A stretch of DNA of 64,000 nucleotides. Source: Carpediemonas membranifera (lineage: Eukaryota; Fornicata). Location of the stretch: contig JAHDYR010000017.1 of the NCBI GenBank assembly GCA_019828565.1, positions 62,001 through 126,000 of the forward strand, given 5' to 3'. Below, one piece after another: positions 17,577 to 27,699 of the stretch (the stretch's first letter is position 1; every line of letters starts with the position of its first letter). The position numbers and the translations under genes are program-made. The notes under the pieces were generated by a model, which ran no database searches, was not told the DNA's origin, and saw only the letters and a list, made by a program, of their open reading frames with translations.

Positions 17577-18881
17577 TCAATCTCTTTTCGTCCGCTCAAT
17601 CATTGCAATAAACTGCCTGTGCAGTCTTCCGCGCACACCTTTTGCGCACTTATTGGTGCTCACCTGCCTGTATCCCTTGTGGCATGTGTCACAGCTGACG
17701 TTCTCGCGTCCATGAAGGTCTCTACCACACACTATGCAGCGCCGATAGAAGACTTGACCCTCAAACCCTCGCTGACAGCAGTCGGTCAGTCTCTTTCGCT
17801 GAGCTGCAGACAGGGTGACCTCTTCTGTATCATCTAACAGAAGCGGACTCGGCTTGGCGACGCATTCATGCACGCGCATGATGACCTTGAGCTTGTCAAG
17901 ACATTCGGCAGCAGTGGGACGCTTCGCAGGGTCGAAGTGGAGCATCTGCATTGCCAGGTCGTACAGGCTGAGACAAGTAGGTGGCGTGGTGCCGCGAATC
18001 GGGAGCTCAGAGTTCACGTTGACACACTCGAGGCAATCTTTGAAATGTGTCTGTGCCTGAGGTGACAACTGCAACTGCCCACCATAGAATTGGCACCAGT
18101 TCAGCAAGCTACCAAGCTTCAGCATCTTCTTCTTCTTCTTGTTGTCGATCTGCGCCATGTTTGCACCCATGTCAGTCACCTTCGCGGCAAAGGGGGACTT
18201 GGGGAGACCGTAAAAGAGCATCAAAATGACTACACCGCAAGAGTAAATGTCCGATGCAGGTGTCACGACATAAGAAGTGACGGAAAGAGCCCCTGCCGTC
18301 ATGCGCGCGAGCTTGGAGGTGTCGCGTGCAGCAGGAATCACTGAGCACGAGACAAGGTACTCGTAGAAAAGCTCTGGGGGCAAATATCCATGGGTGCCGC
18401 GATACTCGGATGCGAATCTCAGTTGTATGGCCCACCTGTCGTCGCCATTAGCCGGCTTCCTCATTGCAGACCCAAAATCAATGAGGTATCCCTTCTGACT
18501 CTTGCTGAAGAGGAAGTTGTCTGACTTAATATCGCAATGGACAACCCCGTGGTCATGCATGTAGCATACTGCCTGCAGCAGATGCGAAACATAGCGGAAC
18601 TGCACGCTGGAGTGAGCCTTGCAGATGCCAGCGAAGGGGGTACAGTTGACCAAAGGAGCCATGAAGGCTGGATCACGGTCGACAAAACCTGTATCGACGA
18701 CAGGGAGGACATGCCGACTGTCCTTGAGCGCTAGCAGGGTGGGAACCTCCATACCATAATGCTCATCAACTTTGATCACAACCTGCAGCTTTTCAGGTTC
18801 AAAGTCGTGCAGATATTGTCTACTATTACCAGGTAAGGAAGTAAGTCGCTCCAGCTTGTCGCTATCTAGCTCAAACACCAT
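17577..18881 (-). CDS. Protein kinase-like protein with C-terminal zinc cluster
   Basis: A 434-aa protein from ATG 18881. It has an IK (K37) candidate for the ATP-site Lys, a catalytic loop HCDIKSDN (115-122), IDFG (134-137) and a RGTHGYLPPE activation segment (~161-170). No glycine-rich loop is evident, since the N-lobe is short, so activity is plausible but not assured. Residues ~375-434 hold CIVCG-x-CDTC, probably zinc-binding, resembling the CIVCG cluster of the 357-aa proteins. An ATGCACTTTAAG motif lies ~27 bp upstream. Its place at the edge of the mirrored island suggests it belongs to the same gene set. Confidence 0.8.
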   Translation of the reverse strand: MVFELDSDKLERLTSLPGNSRQYLHDFEPEKLQVVIKVDEHYGMEVPTLLALKDSRHVLPVVDTGFVDRDPAFMAPLVNCTPFAGICKAHSSVQFRYVSHLLQAVCYMHDHGVVHCDIKSDNFLFSKSQKGYLIDFGSAMRKPANGDDRWAIQLRFASEYRGTHGYLPPELFYEYLVSCSVIPAARDTSKLARMTAGALSVTSYVVTPASDIYSCGVVILMLFYGLPKSPFAAKVTDMGANMAQIDNKKKKKMLKLGSLLNWCQFYGGQLQLSPQAQTHFKDCLECVNVNSELPIRGTTPPTCLSLYDLAMQMLHFDPAKRPTAAECLDKLKVIMRVHECVAKPSPLLLDDTEEVTLSAAQRKRLTDCCQRGFEGQVFYRRCIVCGRDLHGRENVSCDTCHKGYRQVSTNKCAKGVRGRLHRQFIAMIERTKRD

Positions 18882-19045
18882 GCACAGGTAGCTGTGTGAA
18901 ATTCGGTCTTAAAGTGCATTTCGCGACAGCTAGCTGTGCGTCGCAACGAGAGAAGTAGCAGTGGAAAACAAGACAGGACTGGCTTATGAATGGTGTTTAT
19001 GGACATCAGCTATGCTCCAATCATAAACTCTTCCTCTTTACAATG

Positions 19046-20175
19046 TCAGATGAAGGAAAAGACGATACTGTCGGCAGTATCGCTCTCTGAGCGCTCCTCA
19101 TCAGTCACGTTCTCTTGAATCTCCCCATCACCATCTCTGCCCGCCACCTCCCCGCCATGCTCGTCGTGGTCGATCTTTGGTTCCTCATCGGCACTCTTGC
19201 ATAAGTCCACCTCCTCACCAAAGGCGCCCTCCTCGCTCTCCTCGCGAGCTGGCACCTCGTAGTGCATCCACTCTGCCTGGTAAGCTGGCTCGTCGGACAC
19301 CGCCTCCTCGTCAGTATCGCCCTCTCTCTCGCCCTCTGGCATCTCTGTCTCGCGAGTCGGCGAGCCGAACTCCGCCTCCTTGTCAGCCTCGCTCTGCCTC
19401 TCTTTCGTCTTAGTATCGTGAAGCTCGATCATTCTGGCCTTGAGCCTGTTGTAAAGCCAGTTATCGAGCGTCGGCGGCACCAGGTCGGCAGAGCTTCGGA
19501 TCTCCGGGTTGAGATCGAGGATCGTTGGGCGCCGCGTGGTCGTTAAGTGACTGGACGCCAACTGGTGCCTGAACTGCTCATCGGTCAGGCTGATGCGCTT
19601 GTCCTTAATGACCTTCTGAGGCTTCTCCCGCGGTCTGCCGCGGCGCTCTAGCGTGCCGATAGACTGCATCCTATCGGTGGACACGTCGATCCGCTGCGCA
19701 AAGCGAAGCATGCGAACCGTCAACCCCTGAACCTTGAGCGCCTCCGATACAGCACTGGCCTGCGGGAATCCCGATTTGAGCGTGCCAAAGCCCATCCAGC
19801 TCGGGCACGAGGTAAGGTCTATCGCATCGGGGAGATTACCTTGGAGATACGAATACTCCCAGCCCGTCTGGTTGAGCAGAATGGCAATGGCGCCATACGG
19901 GCTGGGGAGACTCTCAACTGATGCAGGCGACACCTCTTCCTCCTCTTTCCAGGACAACGGCTTCGCGGGGTGTGGCAAGTCGAAGTTCCGGAAAGACTGA
20001 ACAGCCGAAACGATCTTCTTCTGCGTCCCCAGAGGCTTCTCAGCGAGGTACCGGCGCAAATGGGTTACCAGCTCGTCACTACGAACAATCGCGATGCCCT
20101 TCTGGATATCTGTGGCGGTTTCCTGACAAATTCTGGCCAAAACGTCTTTCAGAAGCTTGTTGTAGTTCGTACGCG
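19046..20175 (-). pseudogene. Orphan gene, main part, interrupted by gypsy A
   Basis: The frame upstream of 20175 belongs to the LTR of gypsy A; excluding the element, it joins in frame with 24860-24930 across one copy of the target duplication CGCG. The region encodes ~376 residues: a helical segment beginning NYNKLLKDVLARICQE, a middle part with RRGRPREKPQ (AT-hook-like) and a strongly acidic C-terminal third ending TADSIVFSFI. No family is recognised. The LTRs are identical, so the interruption is recent. Confidence 0.75.
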
Positions 20176-20232
20176 TGTGCCATTGTTGGCTTGCGCAGGT
20201 AGATCTGTTTACATAAACTGCACTGGCTCTCA
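20176..20232 (-). repeat. 3' LTR of gypsy A (57 bp)
   Basis: Identical to 24803-24859. Far shorter than usual gypsy LTRs, which run from hundreds of bases up. Confidence 0.88.
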
Positions 20233-20260
20233 CTTCCCTCCTCAAGGCGAAGCTAGCCAG

Positions 20261-22012
20261 CTAACGGCGGCCATTGCCCCGGAACTTCCGCTTGTAGCGT
20301 GCGAAGAGGGGCGTGAGACCTGGTTTGAGGCGTAGGTAGTCATCCAGGGCGGCGAGGCGGTCGTAATATGCGTTATACGGAATGTACGAGTCCTCGGAGT
20401 CTTCTAGGCCTTCCCAGTGGACGAGGAGCTCGAGGCGTCGGTTGCGCTCGCGGTGGCCGACGATGGCGGAGACTTGTTGTTCGTCTTGTTCGTATGCGGC
20501 GATGCGCTCGAGTGTCTTGAGGTCTGCTGTGCCTGGGTCGAAGCGAATGAGGCGGTCCTGGTGGACGAGCAGCTCGGACTTGGTGACGAGGTCACGGAGG
20601 ACGAATGTGTTGGGGCTCTTCCCTTCCCTGAGGAGTTGTAGCGGGCCGCGGACTGGAGGCAGAATCTTGGATGGGGCCTTGTGAGGATATCTCAGGAGCA
20701 CTAGGCGTTCGAGTTTCCAGTCGAAGTTGTCCGCCGGTTGGGTTTGTGCGGCCTTGTGACGCTCGTATGCGGCGATCTTCGCGCGGGCTGCGTCGTGCAT
20801 GGCCTGTATGTCGGTGTGGAATGCGTTAATGGCCTGGATGGTAGGTGTGTCTTGCGTCGCCTTGGCGGCGCTGATGATGCGTGACTCCGGGAGGGCCGTG
20901 AGCGCGGACGTGTGTCCGAAAAGCAGCTCGAACGGCGTGAAGCCGGTAGTCGAGTGTGTCGAAGTGTTGATAATGTGTTGCACGATTGGGATAAGTGCGG
21001 GCCAGTCGGTCGTTTCTGAGTCTAGTAGCAGGGCGCGCAGTCTGCGCATGATGGTCCCATTGACTCTCTCGACAACGCCGTTACTCTGTGGGTGGTACGC
21101 CGTGGAGAACCTGTGGTTCAGGCTGATCTTCTTGTTGAGAGCGGCGATGGTTGAGTTCTTGAACTGACTTCCCTGGTCTGTCTGGATCAGGCTGGGTGCG
21201 CCGAAGAGCGACCACACCTGGAGCATCGCGTCGGCGGCTTCTTCTGCCGAGGTTGACGCAACCGGCTTGAGCACAGTGAACTTGCTGAAGACGTCGATGA
21301 ACACGATCACGTGAGCGAGGCCATTCGTCTTTGGAAGCGGGCCGAGCGTGTCTATCTGCACCGCCTCGAATGGGCGGGTCTTCTGGGTCGTATGCCACTG
21401 GGCCTTGGCGATGGGGTGGGATTTGAGCTTCTGGCAGACTGGGCAAGTCGCGACGTGCTCCGCGACGTCTGAGTTCATGGAAGACCAGGTCTTGCCGGCT
21501 TCCTTGAGATGGGCGATCGTTTGTTTGATCGAAGCATGGCCGTTGGCTCCAGCGTGGGCCTGCTGAATGTCGAAGCGGTGGGTGCTGCTGGCGATTTCGC
21601 TGATCGCCGCGCCGCTGGGGCGGGAGAGGGCGTCCGCGACGACGTTAGTTGTCCCTGCGATATGCATGATGTCGAAGGGGTACTCGGATAGGATGAGTCT
21701 CCATCGCGTGAGCTTGCGCGTCCCTTCCTCAGCCTTGCGAATCATCCACACGATGTTCTTGTGATCTGTGAGTACGGTGAATGGCTTCAGCTTGAGAATC
21801 TGGCTAAACTCTGGCCGGGTGATGCAGTATATGACTGCGTAGAGCTCTTGCTCGACCGTCGCCCAGCGGCGTTGGGTCTCTGTGAACGTCTTTGAGAAGT
21901 ACGCGAGGGGTTTCTTCGTGTCGCCCTCGTGTTGCCACAGCACTCCGCCGGCTGCGATTGTGGACGCGTCTGTCTCAAGTGTCCACTTGCAGGTCAGGTT
22001 GGGTAGTGCCAA
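20261..22012 (-). CDS. pol: Gypsy A RNase H, integrase and chromodomain part
   Basis: About 580 residues continuing the gag-pol frame after two one-base shifts. RNase H: ETDASTIAAGGVLW. Integrase: zinc cluster ending CPVCQKLK, then DTLGPL, QTDQGSQF and VERVN, giving the DDE residues. Near the C-terminus, LLVHWEGLEDSEDSYIPYNAY is a chromodomain-like module, which in chromoviruses directs integration to marked chromatin. The first residues after the frame change (near 22045) are uncertain. Confidence 0.88.
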   Translation of the reverse strand: MALPNLTCKWTLETDASTIAAGGVLWQHEGDTKKPLAYFSKTFTETQRRWATVEQELYAVIYCITRPEFSQILKLKPFTVLTDHKNIVWMIRKAEEGTRKLTRWRLILSEYPFDIMHIAGTTNVVADALSRPSGAAISEIASSTHRFDIQQAHAGANGHASIKQTIAHLKEAGKTWSSMNSDVAEHVATCPVCQKLKSHPIAKAQWHTTQKTRPFEAVQIDTLGPLPKTNGLAHVIVFIDVFSKFTVLKPVASTSAEEAADAMLQVWSLFGAPSLIQTDQGSQFKNSTIAALNKKISLNHRFSTAYHPQSNGVVERVNGTIMRRLRALLLDSETTDWPALIPIVQHIINTSTHSTTGFTPFELLFGHTSALTALPESRIISAAKATQDTPTIQAINAFHTDIQAMHDAARAKIAAYERHKAAQTQPADNFDWKLERLVLLRYPHKAPSKILPPVRGPLQLLREGKSPNTFVLRDLVTKSELLVHQDRLIRFDPGTADLKTLERIAAYEQDEQQVSAIVGHRERNRRLELLVHWEGLEDSEDSYIPYNAYYDRLAALDDYLRLKPGLTPLFARYKRKFRGNGRR

Positions 22013-22068
22013 TGCCTTGTTGTCGGTGCACAGCTCCTTCCAGAGCCGCGAATGCCTTGTCGTGTTCC

Positions 22069-24810
22069 TCAGTCCAAGGGAGCTTGTCTAGCTTCTTGGG
22101 TGACCCCTTGAGGAGGGCGTTGAGGGGGGGCTGTGGCTGAGCTGAGTTGCGGGAGGTAGTTTGCGAGGTGGTTAAACTTGCCCATCGTGCGTCTGAGCTC
22201 TGTGACGGTGGTGGGGGCGGGCAGCTCCTTCAGCGCGGCGACGCGGCCTGGGCTCACCGAGCGGCCGGAGCTGTTGATGATGAATCCGCAGACCTCCACT
22301 TCGGCGGCGCCGATGGTACATTTGTCCGCGCGGAGGCGCAGGCGGTTGTCCTTGGCTCTCTGGAGGGTGAGTCTCAGGGTGTTGAGGAATCCTTCTTCGG
22401 TCCGTGCGTAGAGGAATATGTCATCCACGTAGACCCGGTGGCCGGGGATGCCATCTAGCACGGCCTCCATCGCTCGTTGAAACTTGGAGGGGGCGTTCTT
22501 AAGTCCAAACGGGACCCTGAGGAACTCGAATTGGTGCCCGGGGACTACGAACGAGGTAAGGTGGATGCTGGCCGGCTCCATCAGCTGCTGCCAGTATCCG
22601 GACCGGAGATCGAGTGATGCAAAGTAAGAGCATCCGCCGGCTTCGTGGGGCAGGTCCCTCAGATCGGGGAGGGGAAAGGCGTCGTCCTTCGTGGCGTCGT
22701 TAAGATCGTTGAATGCGACGCAGAAGCGGGGTTCGCCGTTCTTCTTGGTTGCCATCGTGTGGCGGCTGGCGTGCTCGGACTGGCTGTCTCGTATGATGCC
22801 GAGCTTCTTCATCTTCTCGATCTCGGAGAGGGCGGCTGAGCCAGCCTCTCCGACAAGCTGTCGAGGACGGCACTTGAGGTGAAAATCGCGTGTGAGTTCG
22901 ATCTTGTGAGGCTGTAGTTTGCTGCCTTCTGGCGGGAGAGCCGGGTCGAACACCTCATCGAACTCCTCGACGATGCTTCGGACCTTGTTGGCGAACTCGG
23001 TGCCGTGGTCGTCCGGGATCGTGACGGCGAGCGAATGCTTCGAGTCCGAGGTTGACGCCGCTTCGAAGACGTCGGCGTCGATCATGTTGTGCTCTTCTAG
23101 ATCGTCCTTATCATCCGGCTTCTCGGACGGGAGTATCAGTAGGCGGTCGTTGAGGACGTAGCCGATGTGCCTGAGGAGGTCCTTGCCGATCAGCATCCTG
23201 TCGCTGGTGCCTGTGATCATGTGGACGTCCCAGTCGAGCGTGACGGTTTTGCCATCCATGCCAGGGAGTGTGATGGACATGGTGGCGATCTTGCCCACGG
23301 AGATAACGCGGTCGTCCGCGGCGAACAGGCGGAGGTCCGACTCGCGCCATTGGATGTTTCCTGGTATCTTTGGGGCGAGGTGCTCGGATATGACGCAGAC
23401 ATCTGCGCCAGTGTCGAGCTTGGCTGGAAGTTGGACGGTTCCGGCGACCGTTACGGTTGTCTGTATGGGAATGGAGGTCGTTTGGACCTCGCCGACGGCG
23501 CCATCGCGTTGGTTCGCTCCGCAGTCCTTGGTTGTATGCTTTGAGTTCCAGCCATGCCTGTCACACCAGCGATTGAAAGACTTCGGGATGTAGAAATGCT
23601 CCTTGTCCTTAAACTGCTTGAACGGGTCCTGGCCTTCGACCTTGTGGGCCTTCGGCTTCAGCGGCTGGCCCTCGCGAGCAGAGGTGTCCTTGTTCGAGCA
23701 CTGACTGTTATCATGCGGTGCCTTGTTGTCGGCCGGGATCGGCTTCGTCTTGGTCGACACGGCATAGGCCTGCCAGGGGACGACGATCTGGCCGAGATGG
23801 TCGGTCTCGAGGGTCGAGAGGGCGTCTATGCAGTCGCGGGCGGGACGCCAGTTGCCGTCCAAATCCCGCTCGATCAGCGCCTCGTATAGCGGGATCGCGT
23901 CGTCGTCGTATCCCTTGAGGGCGACAGACCGGACCGCAGCGCGGAGGGCGCTGTCGGGGATCTTATGGTAGCCATCGGCCTCGACGACGGGGTTGTACCC
24001 GTCGCACGCCTTCTGCAGGCGCAGAGTGTTAAGGCGGTGGGCCGCGTTCTGGCCGTACAGTTGGGTGCCCTTGCTCGTGATGGCCTTGAGGCGTGCACCG
24101 CGGTCGAGTGTTGGCATCAGGGTAAGGTACAGGTGAGGCAGGATGGTCCTGGCCTCGGCGCGAAGCTGGTCACGCACGGACACGGGGGCGGAGGGGGCGG
24201 CCGTTGCCGCTGACGGGAGAGAGTTGACGATTCTCGCGACATCCGCGGCCGATCGGGCCGGTTTGTCGTCCAGGGGGTTCGTTAGCGTCGCGAAGGTGAG
24301 GGTCGCATCCGGGTCCGCCTCGTGGCGGTCGTGGCTGGCCGTGCAGAGGCTGGCGAGCTTATCGTTCAGCTCGGCCTCGGCGCGGTCGTAAACAGCCTGC
24401 ATCCGGCGCATCGCCGGGTCGAGAAGCGGGCTGTCCTTATAGGTGTTGGCGGCTGCAGCACAGAGCAAGAAGAGATCGTCCTGCAGAGCGTAGATGATCG
24501 CGCGGTATCTTGCGCGGCACGACGTGGCGTGTCTGTCAGGTTCTTGCTTGGCGTGTTGTGCCTGCGAGACCACGTCAGGGATAAGGGAGTCCCAGAACGA
24601 CTCGAAGGTCGGGAACGTGGAGGTGGGCCGCCATGTGGCTTGTAGAAGCTCGAGGGTCTTTGCCGTGAATGTGTGGGGGAAAGAACGGGGTCTTTTGACG
24701 TTACCGACTTCCCGTAACCAGATCTCGTACCCCGTTGTGAGGGAAGAGACGTCTATCACGGATAGACCACTGTGTGATTCTGTAGAAGCAGAATATCGAT
24801 ATTGTGCCAT
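22069..24810 (-). CDS. gag-pol: Gypsy A gag, protease and reverse transcriptase
   Basis: ATG 24810 (MAQYRYSAST) lies inside the 5' LTR, so translation starts within the repeat. Order: gag of ~430 residues, zinc-knuckle variant CDRHGWNSKHTTKDC (near 23560-23515), protease KLDTGADVCVIS (near 23420), reverse transcriptase with YVDDIFLY (near 22430). The frame ends at 22069 just after the polymerase, through a shift at a run of seven C (minus strand, near 22127); a second shift near 22045 separates it from the RNase H frame. Either the element is decayed or the runs are miscalled. The identical LTRs favour youth. Confidence 0.88.
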   Translation of the reverse strand: MAQYRYSASTESHSGLSVIDVSSLTTGYEIWLREVGNVKRPRSFPHTFTAKTLELLQATWRPTSTFPTFESFWDSLIPDVVSQAQHAKQEPDRHATSCRARYRAIIYALQDDLFLLCAAAANTYKDSPLLDPAMRRMQAVYDRAEAELNDKLASLCTASHDRHEADPDATLTFATLTNPLDDKPARSAADVARIVNSLPSAATAAPSAPVSVRDQLRAEARTILPHLYLTLMPTLDRGARLKAITSKGTQLYGQNAAHRLNTLRLQKACDGYNPVVEADGYHKIPDSALRAAVRSVALKGYDDDAIPLYEALIERDLDGNWRPARDCIDALSTLETDHLGQIVVPWQAYAVSTKTKPIPADNKAPHDNSQCSNKDTSAREGQPLKPKAHKVEGQDPFKQFKDKEHFYIPKSFNRWCDRHGWNSKHTTKDCGANQRDGAVGEVQTTSIPIQTTVTVAGTVQLPAKLDTGADVCVISEHLAPKIPGNIQWRESDLRLFAADDRVISVGKIATMSITLPGMDGKTVTLDWDVHMITGTSDRMLIGKDLLRHIGYVLNDRLLILPSEKPDDKDDLEEHNMIDADVFEAASTSDSKHSLAVTIPDDHGTEFANKVRSIVEEFDEVFDPALPPEGSKLQPHKIELTRDFHLKCRPRQLVGEAGSAALSEIEKMKKLGIIRDSQSEHASRHTMATKKNGEPRFCVAFNDLNDATKDDAFPLPDLRDLPHEAGGCSYFASLDLRSGYWQQLMEPASIHLTSFVVPGHQFEFLRVPFGLKNAPSKFQRAMEAVLDGIPGHRVYVDDIFLYARTEEGFLNTLRLTLQRAKDNRLRLRADKCTIGAAEVEVCGFIINSSGRSVSPGRVAALKELPAPTTVTELRRTMGKFNHLANYLPQLSSATAPPQRPPQGVTQEARQAPLD

Positions 24811-24859
24811 TGTTGGCTTGCGCAGGTAGATCTGTTTACATAAACTGCACTGGCTCTCA
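24803..24859 (-). repeat. 5' LTR of gypsy A (57 bp)
   Basis: Identical to the 3' LTR. Contains the gag start codon (24808-24810) and, on the coding strand, GTGCAGTTTATG. Confidence 0.88.
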
Positions 24860-24930
24860 CGCGATTTGGTTGGAACATTCTTCAACCAACGCTTCATGAT
24901 ATCTTCGTCTATTGCCGCTACAGCCTCCAT
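24860..24930 (-). pseudogene. Orphan gene, N-terminal part, cut off by gypsy A
   Basis: From ATG 24930 (MEAVAAIDEDIMK) to the insertion point after ...VPTKSR. It joins in frame with 20175 downward. The upstream region 24931-25080 has no recognisable promoter motif. Confidence 0.65.
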
Positions 24931-26059
24931 GGGATGAGTTTTTGCTGCTTCAGTTTGGATTGCTATTCCAGAATTTCGACCATACAAAACTCTAAAGTAT
25001 TGGGAATTGACCCAAACTGAGCTCAGATACGTGATCTGGGGCCTGAGTGGGTGAATGGGGACCTTTCATTTTTTAAAAGTGTTGTTACACTCCCAGATTT
25101 AATGATAATCTCCGGTGCTGGAAGTAATTCTGAAATGGCGATCCAAATGCAATTATTATTCTGAAAACCGAATCCATGGTGCTGCCATTCTCTATTCGCT
25201 CTAATAGGTACCCAGGCCAGGTTTTGTACACCCTACCCGCTTGCCTCGGAATTCGGACATGCCGAAATTCTGAAATTCGAATACCACCGCCCATTTTTGA
25301 CGTATGAGATCAGTATCCCATGCCAAACCTCAGGACGGCATTCGTGTACCTTTTCCTGCCCTGTATCCATTAGATAACCACCCACTTTCCTTTCACAATG
25401 TGCATTTTACGCTCGCTACGAGACTGAAATGAGGATCTTAAGAATAGAAAGAATACTGGCGGCTTTAACGTAGTAGGCATGTGTACAACACTAAGAAACA
25501 TCAGTATGCGGGCGCAGAGCATCATTAAAGCTACAATTATCCCTAAACAACATCAAGTACCATAAGTCCACCAGGACCATACGATATGAACTATAAATGG
25601 AGCACTGATTAGTATAGATGATTTGAGAGTACCATGCATGGCCAGAATACCGCAATTATCGTCCGTTGATCCACGTGACCTCCATCTTGGTCGGTATCCA
25701 GAGAACCTCCGTCAGACGCTTGCAACGGAACATTTAGGGGGAGCATCCTGAATGGGGCCAGATTTGAGGGACCCTTGGTCTGACATGCCATGACCGAGTA
25801 CTCTAGGGGCCTCCACAGTGCGTCCCGAGGTACGTTATAGCACCACAGACTTGGTGTGTCTTAGCCTGCACCGCCCGAAAGCTCGCCGGATCACTCCCCA
25901 TACGTTATATCGCCATTCAGTCCACATAATGGATGTTTTCGGAGCGATTATATCCCCCGTTTGTATGGTATAACGTTTCCGACACCCCGTTGCCTACGGT
26001 TACTGGCAATTTTATCATCTCTGTTATATGTCCATTATTGGGATATAACGAAGAGAAGA
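24931..26059. other. Intergenic stretch, no gene seen
   Basis: AT-richer sequence with only short, unsupported frames. A GTGCATTTTACG motif occurs at 25400-25411 with no convincing start codon downstream. Several stops interrupt all frames; no repeat from elsewhere in the window is found here. Confidence 0.5.
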
Positions 26060-27658
26060 ATGACGTTCGAATTCCTTCACGAGTGGATCGAGAGCACCTC
26101 AGATGATGTGATTGAGGCCGTTATCACCGAATTCAAGGAGAAGAAGACAAACAAGGCGAAGAGTGCCGTTCTTCGGGACAAATTGCTCGACGAGAACGAT
26201 ATCTTCGATATAGTCGTCAAGAACGGTACGTAATTGGTGCAAATGTTTATATAGGGATCAACTTCAACCACCTGTGCTCATATTTCGAGATTCAGGGCGA
26301 GAAGAAGGCAGAACTCGAGGCATTGCTGTCTCAGCAGGTGCAGGATAAGACCTCGAACGAGAACATCGAGGCAACCTTCACGGAGAAGGAGATGAAGGCG
26401 TTTGAGTCGGCCGCTGTCACAGCCTTCAAGAACTCCAAGAGGGCTGAGTATGCCAAGGAGAATGAGGGCGCGCGTATCGAAATAGAGGCGCTGAGTGTCA
26501 AGGTTCGGGCGTGGCGCAACGCGACATCCACCAACGCGCTTGTGCGCGACCATGTCACAGCAATGGTTGCCAGGGTGCGCAGCAAGGAGGCAGACCTTGC
26601 TTACATGAAGCACTCCTGCCGCTCGTACTTCGAAGAGTACATCATCGCCCTGGAATGGTTGGAGACCCCCGCGGGAGAAGGTACGCCCCTGCTCCCCCCA
26701 GGTACTGGCGCTATCATCGATTACTATCACAAAATTGTTCGAGGATACAAGAAGAGAGTCAAGCAGTTGAGGAAGAGCTTGACGGCAAAGAGTGAGGAAG
26801 TCATCACGCTGCATCGACGCCTTCTGCAGCAGCAGGCTGAGCGAGAGGCAGCCTATGACGCTGACAAGTCCATGGATGCATCACTCCCATGCAGCCCCAT
26901 CCCGCCACAGTCTGGCACAGTCTCCAGGACTTCCTGTCCCCGACGCGATACGGACGAGGCGCAGGCATCCATGTCTGTGAAGCGCAAGGCCCTCTTCATC
27001 ACGCCCGAGAAGGCCAGGCCTGAGGACTCGGAGGAGGAGTCAGAGGAGGAGGAGTCAGATGAGGAGCAGGAGGAGGCGAAGGAGAAGAGGGGTGAGGCAG
27101 AAGAGGAGGCGGTGAACACATGCGACGCCTGCATCCAGACTGAGCCGGAGACTCAGACTCGCATCACCTCTGAGGCCGCGGTGCAGACGTGCATCAACGC
27201 GGAGGCTCTCACGGCTGGCTGTACCGCGATTCATGTCAAGAGTGACGGCAACTGCGTTGCATATTGTCTCCAAGCCATTGAGTTGGGTGGCCGAGTTGAT
27301 GGCGACTTCGAAAAAGTGGCAGCGTGGCCTCTGCCAGTCAGTGAAGGCCAAGTACTGGTCTAAGAAGAATGTCACGGAGCGTAGCCTGACAGATCCGCAC
27401 TCCGGCTACTATAACTCGAACGCCATCCGAGTCTGGGCGAGGAAGCAGAAGCGGAACATCCTTGTTGTCCAGTCATACGACGGATACAACGGCATGCAAG
27501 GCATCTCCGCCATCTTATACCTGTTTGATGGCACCACCATGCTTGCACCCGATGCAGACTTGTGGGGGTTGACAGATAATTTCGCTATTGTCATCGAAGG
27601 CGATCCGGCTCACGCCACGCTGTACCAGAAGAAGCGCGAGGTCGTTGAGATTGAATAA
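26060..27658 (+). CDS. OTU-like cysteine protease candidate 1, reading frame broken twice
   Basis: ATG 26060 (MTFEFLHEWIES). After ~55 codons the frame must change near 26226, either by a one-base indel or by removing a 29-nt GT...AG segment (26226-26254) that lacks the splice motif seen elsewhere. A long helical, highly charged region follows, with acidic EESEEEESDEEQEE. The catalytic core is SDGNCVAYCL (from ~27243), an OTU-type DGxC motif; a one-base shift at five A (27311-27315) leads into KWQRGLCQSVKAKYW and ends with a possible catalytic His in AHATLYQ (~27610). OTU proteases remove ubiquitin. The identification rests on the two motifs, and a paralog lies next door. Confidence 0.5.
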
Positions 27659-27699
27659 AGATTTGGATATGCCTTTGTAGTGCGTTCGACTGTGTACGT

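Larger units (their letters stand above)
20176..24859 (-). mobile_element. Complete Ty3/gypsy retrotransposon, family A
   Basis: A 4684-bp element with two identical 57-bp LTRs (20176-20232 and 24803-24859), both TG...CA, flanked by a 4-bp duplication CGCG (20172-20175 and 24860-24863). A polypurine tract GAGGAGGGAAG directly precedes the 3' LTR. After the 5' LTR comes the palindrome ATATCGATAT in place of a recognisable tRNA primer site. The LTRs contain GTGCAGTTTATG, the island promoter motif. The coding region has a gypsy-type order with a chromodomain at the end, as in chromoviruses. Confidence 0.92.

Noticed and set aside
24793-24802. Tf1-type self-priming for the gypsy elements
   Set aside because: The bases after the LTR are not complementary to the beginning of the LTR in any of the three families.
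26226-26254. 29-nt GT...AG intron in OTU candidate 1
   Set aside because: It restores the frame but lacks the CCAACTCACRCAG end shared by the two well-supported introns; a one-base indel does equally well. Mentioned only as an option.
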